In this document: positions 18,139 through 25,913 of the stretch, in pieces
How the letters are laid out: each line of letters starts with the position of its first letter
Numbering within the stretch: the first letter of the stretch is position 1
DNA from: Polaromonas sp. OV174
GTDB taxonomy: Bacteria > Pseudomonadota > Gammaproteobacteria > Burkholderiales > Burkholderiaceae_C
Assembly (NCBI RefSeq): GCF_900112285.1
Contig: NZ_FOKZ01000003.1
Coordinates: forward strand, 124,001 to 188,000
Direction: 5' to 3'
DNA: 64,000 nucleotides
Translations under genes and position numbers: made by a program
The notes under the pieces: generated by a model
The model's input: the letters and a program-made list of their open reading frames with translations, nothing else
What the model was told of the DNA's origin: nothing
The model's database searches: none

Positions 18139-18243
18139 TCAGCAACTGGCCCTCTGGTTGCGCTTGCGCCGCTGCTTTAGCACTGCCTTGCCGTGCTCGT
18201 CGATGCCGTGGGCCTGAAACACGTTCTTTGCCAGCTTGAGGCC
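18139..18243 (-). pseudogene. Remnant of an IS110/IS1111-family transposase N-terminus
   Basis: The minus strand encodes GLKLAKNVFQAHGIDEHGK followed by AVLKQRRKRNQ, then a frameshift and stop at 18139-18141. The pattern GLDLAKNVFQVHG-D-HGK, which carries the first catalytic aspartate of the DEDD domain, is the hallmark N-terminus of IS110/IS1111 transposases. Here the Asp position reads Lys (GLKLAK). About 35 codons survive, with no start codon and no downstream domain, so it is a dead fragment marking a past insertion next to the catabolic operon. Confidence 0.75.
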
Positions 18244-18380
18244 CTTACGGCTGGGGCGTCCACCCCATTGGCCGGCGTCTACAACAACGCGTGAGGCTGC
18301 AGGCCAGCGCGGCCAAGCCGAGATCAGATGTCTTCCCCATCTCGATGATCCGAAGCGCCTGGCTATATATCCATTTTTTT

Positions 18381-18433
18381 TATAAATTTATAGATTAATG
18401 AAAATTGACTGATAAATCCAACTCTTTTAACCT
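18381..18433 (+). promoter_or_regulatory. AT-rich promoter/operator candidate for the catabolic operon
   Basis: TATAAATTTATA (18381-18392) is a perfect 12-bp palindrome of the dyad type bound by LysR regulators. It is followed by a possible -35 TTGACT (18405-18410) and a weak -10 TAACCT 17 bases on. Then come the leader and the ribosome site (CAGGAG) of the dioxygenase gene. The LysR gene downstream of the operon is the natural candidate to bind here. Inference only. Confidence 0.4.
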
Positions 18434-18465
18434 GCGGATCAACACCACATTCACAGGAGACGCCG

Positions 18466-19341
18466 ATGCTCACGACCGCAGAAGCCATTCGCACGATTCA
18501 GGTCATTCCTTCCGGGAAAGCCCTGGGCGCCGACATTCGGGGCATTGATTTGGCACAGCCTCTATCCGAGGCTCAAATCACGACCATCCGCGAGGCTTGG
18601 CAGCAACATTTGGTGCTGCGATTCCCGAACCAGAATCACATCACGATGGCGCACCAGAGTGCCTTCTCCAGCTACTTTGGCGCGCTGGACAAGCGCCCCA
18701 CCGCGAGCTATGCCATGAGCAAGGAGCACGATGAATTGCCAAGTGAAATTACCGTGATCTCAAACGTTCAAATAGGCGGCAAACCGATGGGCGCGCTGGG
18801 CGACGGCGAAGCCGTCTGGCATGCGGACATGACCTACAACGAGATTCCGCCCAAAGGGGCATGCCTGTTGGCCAAGGAAGTTCCGCCCACTGGGGGCAAT
18901 ACGCATTTCGCCAATATGTTCGCGGCTTATGAAACGCTGCCGACGGACCTCAAAAAACGCATTCAGGGCCTAAGTTGCGTGCACGATGCCAGCCGTAACA
19001 GCGCTGGTGAGTTACGACTGGGCTTTGTTGACAATACCGACCCACGCCAGACTGTGGGTGCGGTGCATCCGCTAGTCGTCGCCCACGCCCAAACCGGTCT
19101 TCCATGCCTGATGCTGGGGCGACGTCGCAATGCCTATATCAAGGGGCTTTCACTTGAAGAGAGCGAAGCACTGCTAGACCAACTTTGGGCGCATGCAACG
19201 CAAGAGCGCTTCACCTGGACACAGGTATGGACGGTCGGTGACATGGTGATGTGGGACAACAGTTGCACGCTGCACAAACGCGACTCTTTTGACCCCAGTA
19301 CGCGGCGCCTCATGTTGCGAACCCAAATCGCGTCACGCTAG
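18466..19341 (+). CDS. TauD/TfdA-family Fe(II)/2-oxoglutarate dioxygenase
   Basis: A 291-residue non-haem iron oxygenase. The iron ligands are visible as His119 and Asp121 in WHADMTY, and His270 in TLHKRD. Arg281, 11 residues after the last ligand as in TauD, would bind 2-oxoglutarate. The family hydroxylates small acids (taurine, 2,4-D, alkylsulfates and others), often next to a leaving group. The substrate here cannot be read from sequence. It is the first gene of a same-strand group with a Bug receptor, an enolase-superfamily enzyme, an SDR and a FAH hydrolase, so it probably starts the degradation of an imported organic acid. GC content looks lower than in the housekeeping genes. Confidence 0.88.
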   Translation: MLTTAEAIRTIQVIPSGKALGADIRGIDLAQPLSEAQITTIREAWQQHLVLRFPNQNHITMAHQSAFSSYFGALDKRPTASYAMSKEHDELPSEITVISNVQIGGKPMGALGDGEAVWHADMTYNEIPPKGACLLAKEVPPTGGNTHFANMFAAYETLPTDLKKRIQGLSCVHDASRNSAGELRLGFVDNTDPRQTVGAVHPLVVAHAQTGLPCLMLGRRRNAYIKGLSLEESEALLDQLWAHATQERFTWTQVWTVGDMVMWDNSCTLHKRDSFDPSTRRLMLRTQIASR

Positions 19342-19401
19342 TTTTTTGTATCAACTCGCCATTGCCTGGCCACTACGGAAATAGCATAAGGAGACAAGCT
19401 C

Positions 19402-20343
19402 ATGATTAATCGCATACGACGTCAATTTTTGACTCTTGGCCTGATGATCGGTTTTTCCGCCGCTTCCTGGGGGCAGCAACCCATTATTCGAATTGTTCAT
19501 GGCTCCAACGCGGGAGCGCCGCAAGATTTGATGCTGCGCGTCTTGGCCGATGAGATGAGCAAGGCGACCGGCCGCACCGTCCTGGTGGAACCCAAACCGG
19601 GCGCTTCAGGGCAAATCGCCATGGGCTTGCTCAAGCAGGCCCCCGCTGATGGCAACACCCTACTGGCTGAAGGAACCGGAATTACGTCCATTTTGCAGCT
19701 CCCCGGCCATTTGCATGCGTGGACTGATTTTGAGCCGCTTTACAGGGTTCAGCTCGATCCCTTTGCCCTGTATGCCTTGCCACAGCGATTCAAGGACTTT
19801 CCCGCCTTCGCCGAAGAGATGCGCACCAAAAAAGACCACGTGCGCGTTGGCGGCTATGCCATTGGAGGGCCGTTCCAGCTGGTCATGATGCAATTGAGCC
19901 AAAAGGTGAAAGGCGATTTCAGCTGGATTCCTTATGACAGCGGCGGCAAAGCCATCTCGGCGGTGGCCGGCGACCTCATCGAAGGCGCGGTCAGCAATGT
20001 CAGCGTGGCGGCCACCTTCACGCCCCGCACCAAAATTCTGGCCCAGACCGGCGAGACGCGCCTACCCCAGCTCCCCGACGTGCCTACCCTCAAGGAAATG
20101 GGTATCGATCTGGTCAAGTACCACTGGCGGGGATTCTTCATCAAGAAGGGAACGCCGCAGGATCTCATCGAACGCAACTACGCCATGATCAAGGCTGGCG
20201 TTAGCTCGGCACGCTTTCAGCAGTACCTGCGCGAGACGGGAACGATCGAAGGAACCATGAGTCGCCCGGCCATGGCCGAGATGTTGGCGGAGCAAGCCCG
20301 CAACGACACGCAATTGCTCAAGCAACTCAAGATGGTCAACTGA
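19402..20343 (+). CDS. Bug-family (TctC) periplasmic solute receptor
   Basis: A 313-residue exported binding protein. The signal peptide is MINRIRRQFLTLGLMIGFSAASWG, and the mature part starts QQPIIRIVHGSNAGAP. Bug features include VEPKPGASGQIAMG near residue 60-75, the central GGYAIGGPFQL and the late DVPTLKEMGIDLV. Bug proteins bind carboxylates or related acids and are hugely expanded in Comamonadaceae and Alcaligenaceae, usually without their own TctAB membrane subunits. None is present here. Placed between the dioxygenase and the enolase-like gene, it probably captures the substrate of this operon. Confidence 0.9.
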   Translation: MINRIRRQFLTLGLMIGFSAASWGQQPIIRIVHGSNAGAPQDLMLRVLADEMSKATGRTVLVEPKPGASGQIAMGLLKQAPADGNTLLAEGTGITSILQLPGHLHAWTDFEPLYRVQLDPFALYALPQRFKDFPAFAEEMRTKKDHVRVGGYAIGGPFQLVMMQLSQKVKGDFSWIPYDSGGKAISAVAGDLIEGAVSNVSVAATFTPRTKILAQTGETRLPQLPDVPTLKEMGIDLVKYHWRGFFIKKGTPQDLIERNYAMIKAGVSSARFQQYLRETGTIEGTMSRPAMAEMLAEQARNDTQLLKQLKMVN

Positions 20344-20411
20344 GAAGCGTAATTTCTTCAAGGCAGCGCCCGTAAAGGGCAGCTTCATTTTCTTTACTTG
20401 CGGGGCTGACT

Positions 20412-21488
20412 TTGTCCATCATTGAAAAAATACAATTGCATGACTTGCGCATGCCGTTCAAAGAACCGTACCCGACTTCGATTGCCACCCTCACCGCGCT
20501 GGACACCTTGCTGGTGATCGTCACCACCTCTGATGGTGCCGTAGGTTTTGGTGAGGCGGCCATTGTCGAAGGGTATACCCATGAGACGCGCCAGGGCGGA
20601 TGGGACTTTTGCGCACAGCAGGCCAGACAGTCGATTGGCTTGACCGGCGAGCAGGCCATCAGCCAATGGCTAAGTCACCGCGCATTGCACTCTCATGCGG
20701 TGGCCGCCATGGTTTCTGCCGTCGAAATGGCGCAATCCCATCCAGTCCTTAGTGCACATCAAGAAACGGTGCGCGTCCCCTTGCTCGCACCGGTCAACTC
20801 AAAATCCCAAGCCCTGGTGCAAGCGGAAGTCGATCGGCTTCTGGCGAGTGGTTTTAAAACGCTCAAGGTCAAGGTGGGGTTCGACGTGAACGAGGATTTA
20901 CAGCGTTTGGCCTGGATTCAGTCTCAGGTGGGCGATAGGGCCTCGCTTCGCCTTGATGGAAATCAGGGCTATCAACCCGAGCAAGCGCTTGAATTCGTCA
21001 GGCGAATGTCTCCACAAGCGATCGAACTTTTCGAGCAGCCTTGCCAGGACGCCAACTGGGATGCGGCGGTGCAAGTCGCCCGGGTCAGTCCCGTCTCCAT
21101 GATGTTGGACGAATCCATTTATTTGAGCTCTGACATCGACAAGGCTGCCGAACTTCAAGCGGCGCAATACATCAAACTCAAACTCGTGAAATCGGGAGGG
21201 CTCGACTCCCTGGTGGATGACCTTCGCCGCATCACCCAGCATGGCATGCAACGCGTTCTGGGCAACGGGGTTGCCTCGGACATAGGCTGCTGGATGGAGG
21301 CCTGTATTGCTCATTCATACATTGGCAATGCGGGCGAATTCAATGGCTTCCTGAAGACCGAGGACAGGCTGTTTCAAAACCCGCTGGTATTCGCCGACGG
21401 CGATATTGTTTTGCCGCCAGGGTATTGGCCCATGCTGGACATGCCAGTCGTCGAGCGTCTGTCCGTCAAACAAACATCCTTCCATTAG
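20412..21488 (+). CDS. Enolase-superfamily enzyme, MLE/dipeptide-epimerase subgroup
   Basis: A 358-residue enzyme with a complete muconate-lactonising-type active site: Lys152-X-Lys154 (TLKVKVG), metal ligands Asp182 (LDGNQGY), Glu208 (ELFEQP) and Asp233 (MLDESIY), and Lys257 on the opposite face (YIKLKLVKSGG). These spacings match MLE. Subgroup members perform cycloisomerisation, racemisation or syn-dehydration of carboxylates, and the reaction here is unknown. The start is TTG at 20412; family members begin with the IEKIQLHDLRMPFKEPY segment, so the later ATG is too short. It lies eight bases before the SDR gene, clearly in one operon. Confidence 0.87.
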   Translation: MSIIEKIQLHDLRMPFKEPYPTSIATLTALDTLLVIVTTSDGAVGFGEAAIVEGYTHETRQGGWDFCAQQARQSIGLTGEQAISQWLSHRALHSHAVAAMVSAVEMAQSHPVLSAHQETVRVPLLAPVNSKSQALVQAEVDRLLASGFKTLKVKVGFDVNEDLQRLAWIQSQVGDRASLRLDGNQGYQPEQALEFVRRMSPQAIELFEQPCQDANWDAAVQVARVSPVSMMLDESIYLSSDIDKAAELQAAQYIKLKLVKSGGLDSLVDDLRRITQHGMQRVLGNGVASDIGCWMEACIAHSYIGNAGEFNGFLKTEDRLFQNPLVFADGDIVLPPGYWPMLDMPVVERLSVKQTSFH

Positions 21489-21496
21489 AAATCACC

Positions 21497-22288
21497 ATGA
21501 ATTTAAACCTGCAAAATCGTGTGGCGCTCATCACGGGCGGTAGCAAGGGCATAGGCTATTCCATGGCCAAGCAATTGGGCGCGGCCGGAGCCAAGCTGGT
21601 GATTTGCGCACGCAATTCACAAGGTCTGGACGAAGCCAGAACATCGCTTGAATCCCAAGGATTCGAGGTGCTGACGGTTTCCGCTGACGTCTGCATGCCT
21701 CAGGATATCGAAAGACTGGTCGAGACGGCGCACTCGCATTTTGGGCGCGTCGACATCCTCGTCAACAACGCCGTCAGTTCCAGCCAGAATTCCTTTGATG
21801 CCCTGTCTGACGAAGAGTGGCGCCATCACATTGATGTGAAGCTCATGGGCTATATCCGCTGTATCAGGGCAGTCGTTCCGCATATGAAATCGCAGAACTG
21901 GGGCCGCATCATCAACATCGCCGGCATCACGGCCCGCGACGTCAGTGCTTACCGAATGACCAATGGTGTGGTCAATGCCGGCATCACAAATTTCACCAAG
22001 CATCTTGCGGAACAGGTCGGTTCGTCCGGCATTACCGTCAACGCGATTCACCCCGGCTATACCTGGACGCCGCGCCTGGAGTCAGCCCTGGAGAAGTGGG
22101 CCACCCTGGAAAACATGAGCATCGAGCAGGTCATCGCCCTGCGACTGAAGGAAATTCCCATTGGCCGCTTCATACAGCCCGAGGACATGGCGAATCTAGC
22201 CGTCTTTTTATGCAGCGAGTTGGCCGGAGCCATCACGGGCCAGGCCATCGCTGTGGATGGTGGATCAAGTCGCGCCATACAGTATTGA
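21497..22288 (+). CDS. Short-chain dehydrogenase/reductase-like protein with a replaced catalytic triad
   Basis: A 263-residue Rossmann protein with a normal cofactor motif (TGGSKGIG, 13-20), the NNA segment (90-92) and the C-terminal AVDGGSS. The catalytic region is abnormal. Aligned on the conserved FTKHLAEQ helix, the usual Ser-Tyr-Lys positions are Gly143, Asn156 and Asn160. Tyr152 does not sit at the standard place. A known SDR subgroup lacks YxxxK, so this may be a redox enzyme with a different acid/base, a lyase or a binding protein. The start is the ATG at 21497, eight bases after the previous stop. Confidence 0.85.
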   Translation: MNLNLQNRVALITGGSKGIGYSMAKQLGAAGAKLVICARNSQGLDEARTSLESQGFEVLTVSADVCMPQDIERLVETAHSHFGRVDILVNNAVSSSQNSFDALSDEEWRHHIDVKLMGYIRCIRAVVPHMKSQNWGRIINIAGITARDVSAYRMTNGVVNAGITNFTKHLAEQVGSSGITVNAIHPGYTWTPRLESALEKWATLENMSIEQVIALRLKEIPIGRFIQPEDMANLAVFLCSELAGAITGQAIAVDGGSSRAIQY

Positions 22289-22331
22289 AGCCTGCACAGG
22301 CTATCTGCGGACTAATTACAAAGGACACCTC

Positions 22332-23180
22332 ATGAAACTCGTTCGTTATGGCAACCCGGGCAAGGAAAAGCCGGGCCTCATTGATGCCGATGGCAAGCTG
22401 CGCGACCTGAGCGCCGCGCTCAAGGACATCGGCCCCGATCAGCTCGGTGATGCCGCGCTGGCCAAGCTGCGCAAACTCAAAACCGACAAGCTGCCGCTGG
22501 TCAAGGGTTCGCCGCGCATGGGTTGCCCGGTGGCAGGCGTGGGCAAATTCATCGCCATTGGCCTGAACTACGCCGACCATGCTGCCGAGTCCGGCCTGCC
22601 GATCCCGAAAGAGCCGGTTGTGTTCATGAAAGCCACCAGTTGCATTCAAGGTCCCAACGATCCGGTGATGCTGCCCAAGGCTTCGGTCAAGACCGACTGG
22701 GAGGTCGAGCTTGGCGTGGTCATCGGCACACGGGCCCGCTATGTGTCGCAAAAAGACGCGCTCAACCATGTGGCGGGTTACTGCACCATCAATGACGTCA
22801 GTGAGCGTGAATACCAGATCGAGCGCGGCGGCACCTGGGACAAGGGCAAGGGTTGCGACACCTTTGGGCCTATAGGTCCGTGGCTGGTGACGCACGACGA
22901 GGTGCCCAACCCGCAAAAGCTGGACATGTGGCTGGAGGTCAACGGCCAGCGCATGCAAACAGGTAACACCAAAACCATGATCTTCAGCGTCGCCAAGATC
23001 ATCAGCTATGTCAGCCAGTTCATGACGCTGGAGCCCGGCGATGTGATCACCACCGGCACGCCGCCCGGTGTGGGCATGGGCATGAAGCCGCCGGTGTTCC
23101 TGAAAAAGGGCGACCAGATGGCCCTGGGCATTGAGAGCCTGGGTGAGCAGCATCAGCTGGTCGTGCCCTTCAAGCTCTGA
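22332..23180 (+). CDS. Fumarylacetoacetate-hydrolase-family protein
   Basis: A 282-residue FAH-fold enzyme. The catalytic domain begins around KFIAIGLNYADHAAESG, and the metal-binding glutamates are in DWEVELGVVIG. Other family segments are YCTINDVSEREYQ and ITTGTPPGVGMG. Relatives hydrolyse or decarboxylate acylpyruvates such as 2,4-diketo-3-deoxy sugar acids. With an enolase-superfamily enzyme and an SDR-like protein upstream, a diketo-acid route (dehydration, oxidation, C-C cleavage) is a reasonable model. The start is the ATG at 22332, preceded by AAGGACACCTC. Base composition is more like the core genome than the four genes upstream. Confidence 0.88.
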   Translation: MKLVRYGNPGKEKPGLIDADGKLRDLSAALKDIGPDQLGDAALAKLRKLKTDKLPLVKGSPRMGCPVAGVGKFIAIGLNYADHAAESGLPIPKEPVVFMKATSCIQGPNDPVMLPKASVKTDWEVELGVVIGTRARYVSQKDALNHVAGYCTINDVSEREYQIERGGTWDKGKGCDTFGPIGPWLVTHDEVPNPQKLDMWLEVNGQRMQTGNTKTMIFSVAKIISYVSQFMTLEPGDVITTGTPPGVGMGMKPPVFLKKGDQMALGIESLGEQHQLVVPFKL

Positions 23181-23497
23181 GCTATAGGGGCTGACGCCCC
23201 AGCGTGGCACTAGCAAAAGAGCGACTCGTAGCGGCTGCGCGCGTTGGACCAGGGCGGGGCCAGGGGAGCCTAGGTGTTTATTGAGCCGAGTAAGAGAGCG
23301 CCATGGAACACCTGTTCTATCGGCGCTCGGACTTGTCTTTGTGGCGATCTCCGGCAAATTCTGGTCACGCACAAACGATGCTAGACTCAAAAAAACCCTA
23401 TCCCTCGGCTGTGCAGAGCCTCCCATGGCACCTGCTTGATGTCACGTTTCTGACGCGAAGTGCACGCCGATTCCTGCACTCCAGACAATGCCCGAAA
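23181..23497. other. Spacer between the FAH gene and the LysR gene
   Basis: These 317 bases have no gene. A small GC hairpin (GGGGC-TGAC-GCCCC, 23187-23200) just after the FAH stop lacks a T-run and is at best a weak terminator. The remainder presumably contains the LysR promoter; I see no clear hexamers. Confidence 0.5.
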
Positions 23498-24394
23498 ATG
23501 AGCATCAACTTTCGCCAGATTGAGGTGTTTCTTGTCGTCGCGAGAACGCTTAGCTTCAGCCAGGCAGCTTCCATCTGTCATTTGTCTCAACCCGCCCTCA
23601 GTGCGACCGTCAAACGTCTCGAAGAAACGCTAGGGGTGCGTCTTTTTCAGCGGACTACACGCCAGGTCGGCCTGACCGAAGTGGGTCTGGAGTTTCATCG
23701 CATGGCAGAGCAAATTGCCGAGCAGGTCGAGCAGGCACAGACTCGCATCAAGCAATACGCCAACGGGAAACGAGGTCGATTGACGATTGCCGCCGGGCCA
23801 TCAGTCGCGGCCAGCTTCATTCCGAAAGTGATTCAGCAATTTGTCCCGCGGCTGCCGGATGTTGATATTCAGATTCATGACGAACTGTCTGACATCTGCC
23901 TGGAGATGGTGCGCTCCAGGAAGGCCGATATCGCCTTCACGCCGGTTGAGAGCAAGGATGCAGACCTGGTATCGCAGGCGCTTTTTCGGGACTACCTTGT
24001 CGTCATCTTTCCCGAGGGCCATGCGCTGGCCGCCAAGAAATCCCTGCGCTGGTCGGATATTCAGCGCCATCCGCAAGTTGCGGTGAACAAGAAAAGTCAC
24101 ATGCGACAGACCATTGAAGAACACTACGCTCAAGCAGGCGAGCAGTTTTCACCGGCCTACGAGGTTGCGCAAATAGCCACCATGTTGGGACTGATCGGCG
24201 CTGGATTGGGCGTAGGCGTTTTGTCCGAGTCTTTGCTGGAACGCATCAACATGACAGGCTTGGCCTACCGCCGTATCAGCAGCCGAAGCGCCTATCGGGG
24301 AATTTATGCCACGGTACTGGCGTCCAGCATTCCCAGCCCCCTGCTGGTCGAATTTCAGGAAGCCTGCGTACGCGTAGCTGCAGAGAAAAAATGA
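23498..24394 (+). CDS. LysR-family transcriptional regulator
   Basis: A 298-residue LysR protein. The winged HTH is at 1-60 (INFRQIEVFLVVARTLSFSQAASICHLSQPALSATVKRLEE) and an effector-binding periplasmic-binding-protein-like domain follows from about residue 90. I start it at the ATG at 23498 because all family members begin just before the RQIEVF helix; the reading frame is open further upstream but has no homology. It runs in the same direction as the catabolic operon and directly after it. It probably controls that operon in response to its substrate or an intermediate, perhaps through the palindrome near 18381. Confidence 0.9.
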   Translation: MSINFRQIEVFLVVARTLSFSQAASICHLSQPALSATVKRLEETLGVRLFQRTTRQVGLTEVGLEFHRMAEQIAEQVEQAQTRIKQYANGKRGRLTIAAGPSVAASFIPKVIQQFVPRLPDVDIQIHDELSDICLEMVRSRKADIAFTPVESKDADLVSQALFRDYLVVIFPEGHALAAKKSLRWSDIQRHPQVAVNKKSHMRQTIEEHYAQAGEQFSPAYEVAQIATMLGLIGAGLGVGVLSESLLERINMTGLAYRRISSRSAYRGIYATVLASSIPSPLLVEFQEACVRVAAEKK

Positions 24395-24593
24395 CTGTTG
24401 ATCCCCCCAGAAGTACTCCACTCCAGCGCCGAGCTTGGCTGGGAAGGCGAGGCGCTGATGAGGCCCTCGTCGCCCCTGACAGGCGTTTGCCGGATAGTCA
24501 CGGGAACTCATCAATTTGATAGCAAGCTCCGACCGCCCTGACTGGTGAAAAAGCAAAAACCTTCTAAATTTCCAACAAATGCAGCGAACGGGT

Positions 24594-25766
24594 TCAGGAC
24601 CCGAGAAACTCGCCAATCGGTTTCAGGTCATCGATACGATCGCAAATTGCCTTGACGATCATCAGAATAGGAATGCCCAGCAGCAGGCCCCATACGCCCC
24701 ACAGCCAACCCCAGGCCAGCAGCCCCACAAACACCGCAACCGGGCTCATACGGCTGGTGCGGCTGGTCAGCCAGGGGGTGAGCAGATTGCCGACCACGGT
24801 GTGTATCAGCAATGAGGCGCCGCCTACCGCCAGCGCCATGTTGAGCGAGCCAAACTGCAAAAAGCCGACCAGTGCCGAGGCGCTGGCCGTGACCAGCGAA
24901 CCCACATAGGGCACCAGATTCAACACACCGGCGGCAATGCCCCAGACGGCGGCATTGTCCAGCCCCAGGGCCAGCAGAGCCAGGCCCGTCAGCAGGCCGA
25001 CCAGCGCACTGGTCAGCACTTGCACCTGCAGATAGCGCTGTATCTGGTCGGTGATCTCGTTCAGTGCCTGCAGCGTGATTTTTTTCTTGCTCAAGCTGGG
25101 ACCGGCCAGCTTGACCAGCTTGCGGCGAAAGCTGTCGCCCGAAATCATCAGGAAATAGGTCAGAAAAACCACCACCGTGACCTGGCCCAGCAGGGCAATC
25201 AAGCCTATGGTGCCCGACCATAAATAATCTTTGACATTGAAACGCGGCGGCTCCACCACCACCCGCATGGTGCCGCGCGTCGCGGCTGGCACCGCGGCGC
25301 TTTCCTGCGCGGCCTGCTCGATTTGCGACGCCGCCTTTTGCACCGTGTCCAGCGTGCTGTCCGATTTGGCGCCGCGCGTTTTCACGGCTTGCCTGAATTT
25401 TTGCGCCGCCACCGGCAGCGCTTCCACCAGCTGAGCGGTCTCGTCGCTCAGGGAATAGGCGGTCGAGCCTATGGCGCTCAAAATGCCCAGCAGCAGCAGC
25501 GCCGCGCCCAGCCAGCGCGGCACCCGTTTGAGCGCCATCCAATTGACCAGCGGCGAAAGCGCGTAACTGAAAAGAATGCTGAGCATCACCGGAATGAAGA
25601 CAGCCTTGGCCCAGTGAAGCACAAACAAACTGGCCAGTATGGCCAGCACCCCAAGCGACACACTACGAATGTCCACCGGCATGTGCAGCAGCACCCGCTC
25701 GGGCTCGATCAGAGCCACCTCAGATGCTGGGTCCAGCGGCGCTACGGTATGGTGTTCTTCAGTCAT
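24594..25766 (-). CDS. AI-2E family (PerM/YdiK-type) permease
   Basis: A 390-residue inner-membrane protein. A pair of N-terminal helices (VLAILASLFVLHWAKAVFIPVMLSILFSYALSPLVNWM) is followed by a large soluble loop (about 90-170) and five or six further helices. The conserved region VGLLTGLALLALGLDNAAVWGIAAGVLNLVPYVGSLVTA and the end segment WGLLLGIPILMIVKAICD are typical. The family name comes from the E. coli autoinducer-2 exporter TqsA, but most members have other or unknown substrates, including Na+/H+ exchange in some. It stands alone between the LysR gene and the AlgR-like regulator. Family certain, substrate unknown. Confidence 0.9.
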   Translation of the reverse strand: MTEEHHTVAPLDPASEVALIEPERVLLHMPVDIRSVSLGVLAILASLFVLHWAKAVFIPVMLSILFSYALSPLVNWMALKRVPRWLGAALLLLGILSAIGSTAYSLSDETAQLVEALPVAAQKFRQAVKTRGAKSDSTLDTVQKAASQIEQAAQESAAVPAATRGTMRVVVEPPRFNVKDYLWSGTIGLIALLGQVTVVVFLTYFLMISGDSFRRKLVKLAGPSLSKKKITLQALNEITDQIQRYLQVQVLTSALVGLLTGLALLALGLDNAAVWGIAAGVLNLVPYVGSLVTASASALVGFLQFGSLNMALAVGGASLLIHTVVGNLLTPWLTSRTSRMSPVAVFVGLLAWGWLWGVWGLLLGIPILMIVKAICDRIDDLKPIGEFLGS

Positions 25767-25913
25767 TGGCTTTCCTCGTCAAGCGCCTCGCGCAGCACAC
25801 AGGCGATGCGACGGGACCTCTCCCGCCTGCACCCGGCTGCTCCGCTATTCAACGCCAGGCGCGAGTCAATCGGCGTAGGACAGCATCACAGGAAGGGGCC
25901 GGCAGCCGCGCCA

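Larger units (their letters stand above)
17811..18465. other. Gene-poor spacer between ppc and the catabolic island
   Basis: These 655 bases have no intact gene. The left part (about 17815-18120) resembles worn intergenic or IS-flanking sequence, with nothing identifiable. The middle contains a transposase remnant (18139-18243). The right end (18361-18465) changes abruptly to AT-rich promoter DNA. The whole looks like the scarred left junction of an insertion. Confidence 0.6.

Noticed and set aside
18381..18433. Whether the AT-rich tract marks a replication or integration site
   Set aside because: No DnaA-box cluster, integrase gene or tRNA attachment site accompanies it; a promoter is the simpler reading.
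20344..20400. Hairpin-like GCCCGTAAAGGGC between the Bug receptor and the MLE-type gene
   Set aside because: Short stem, no T-run and no match to the repeat family; probably a minor spacer structure within the operon.
24510..24565. A possible further copy of the dispersed repeat (AATTTGATAGCAAGCTCC ... GCAAAAACC)
   Set aside because: Only the left end resembles the family. The GGGCTAGAGCC part is missing, so I do not count it.
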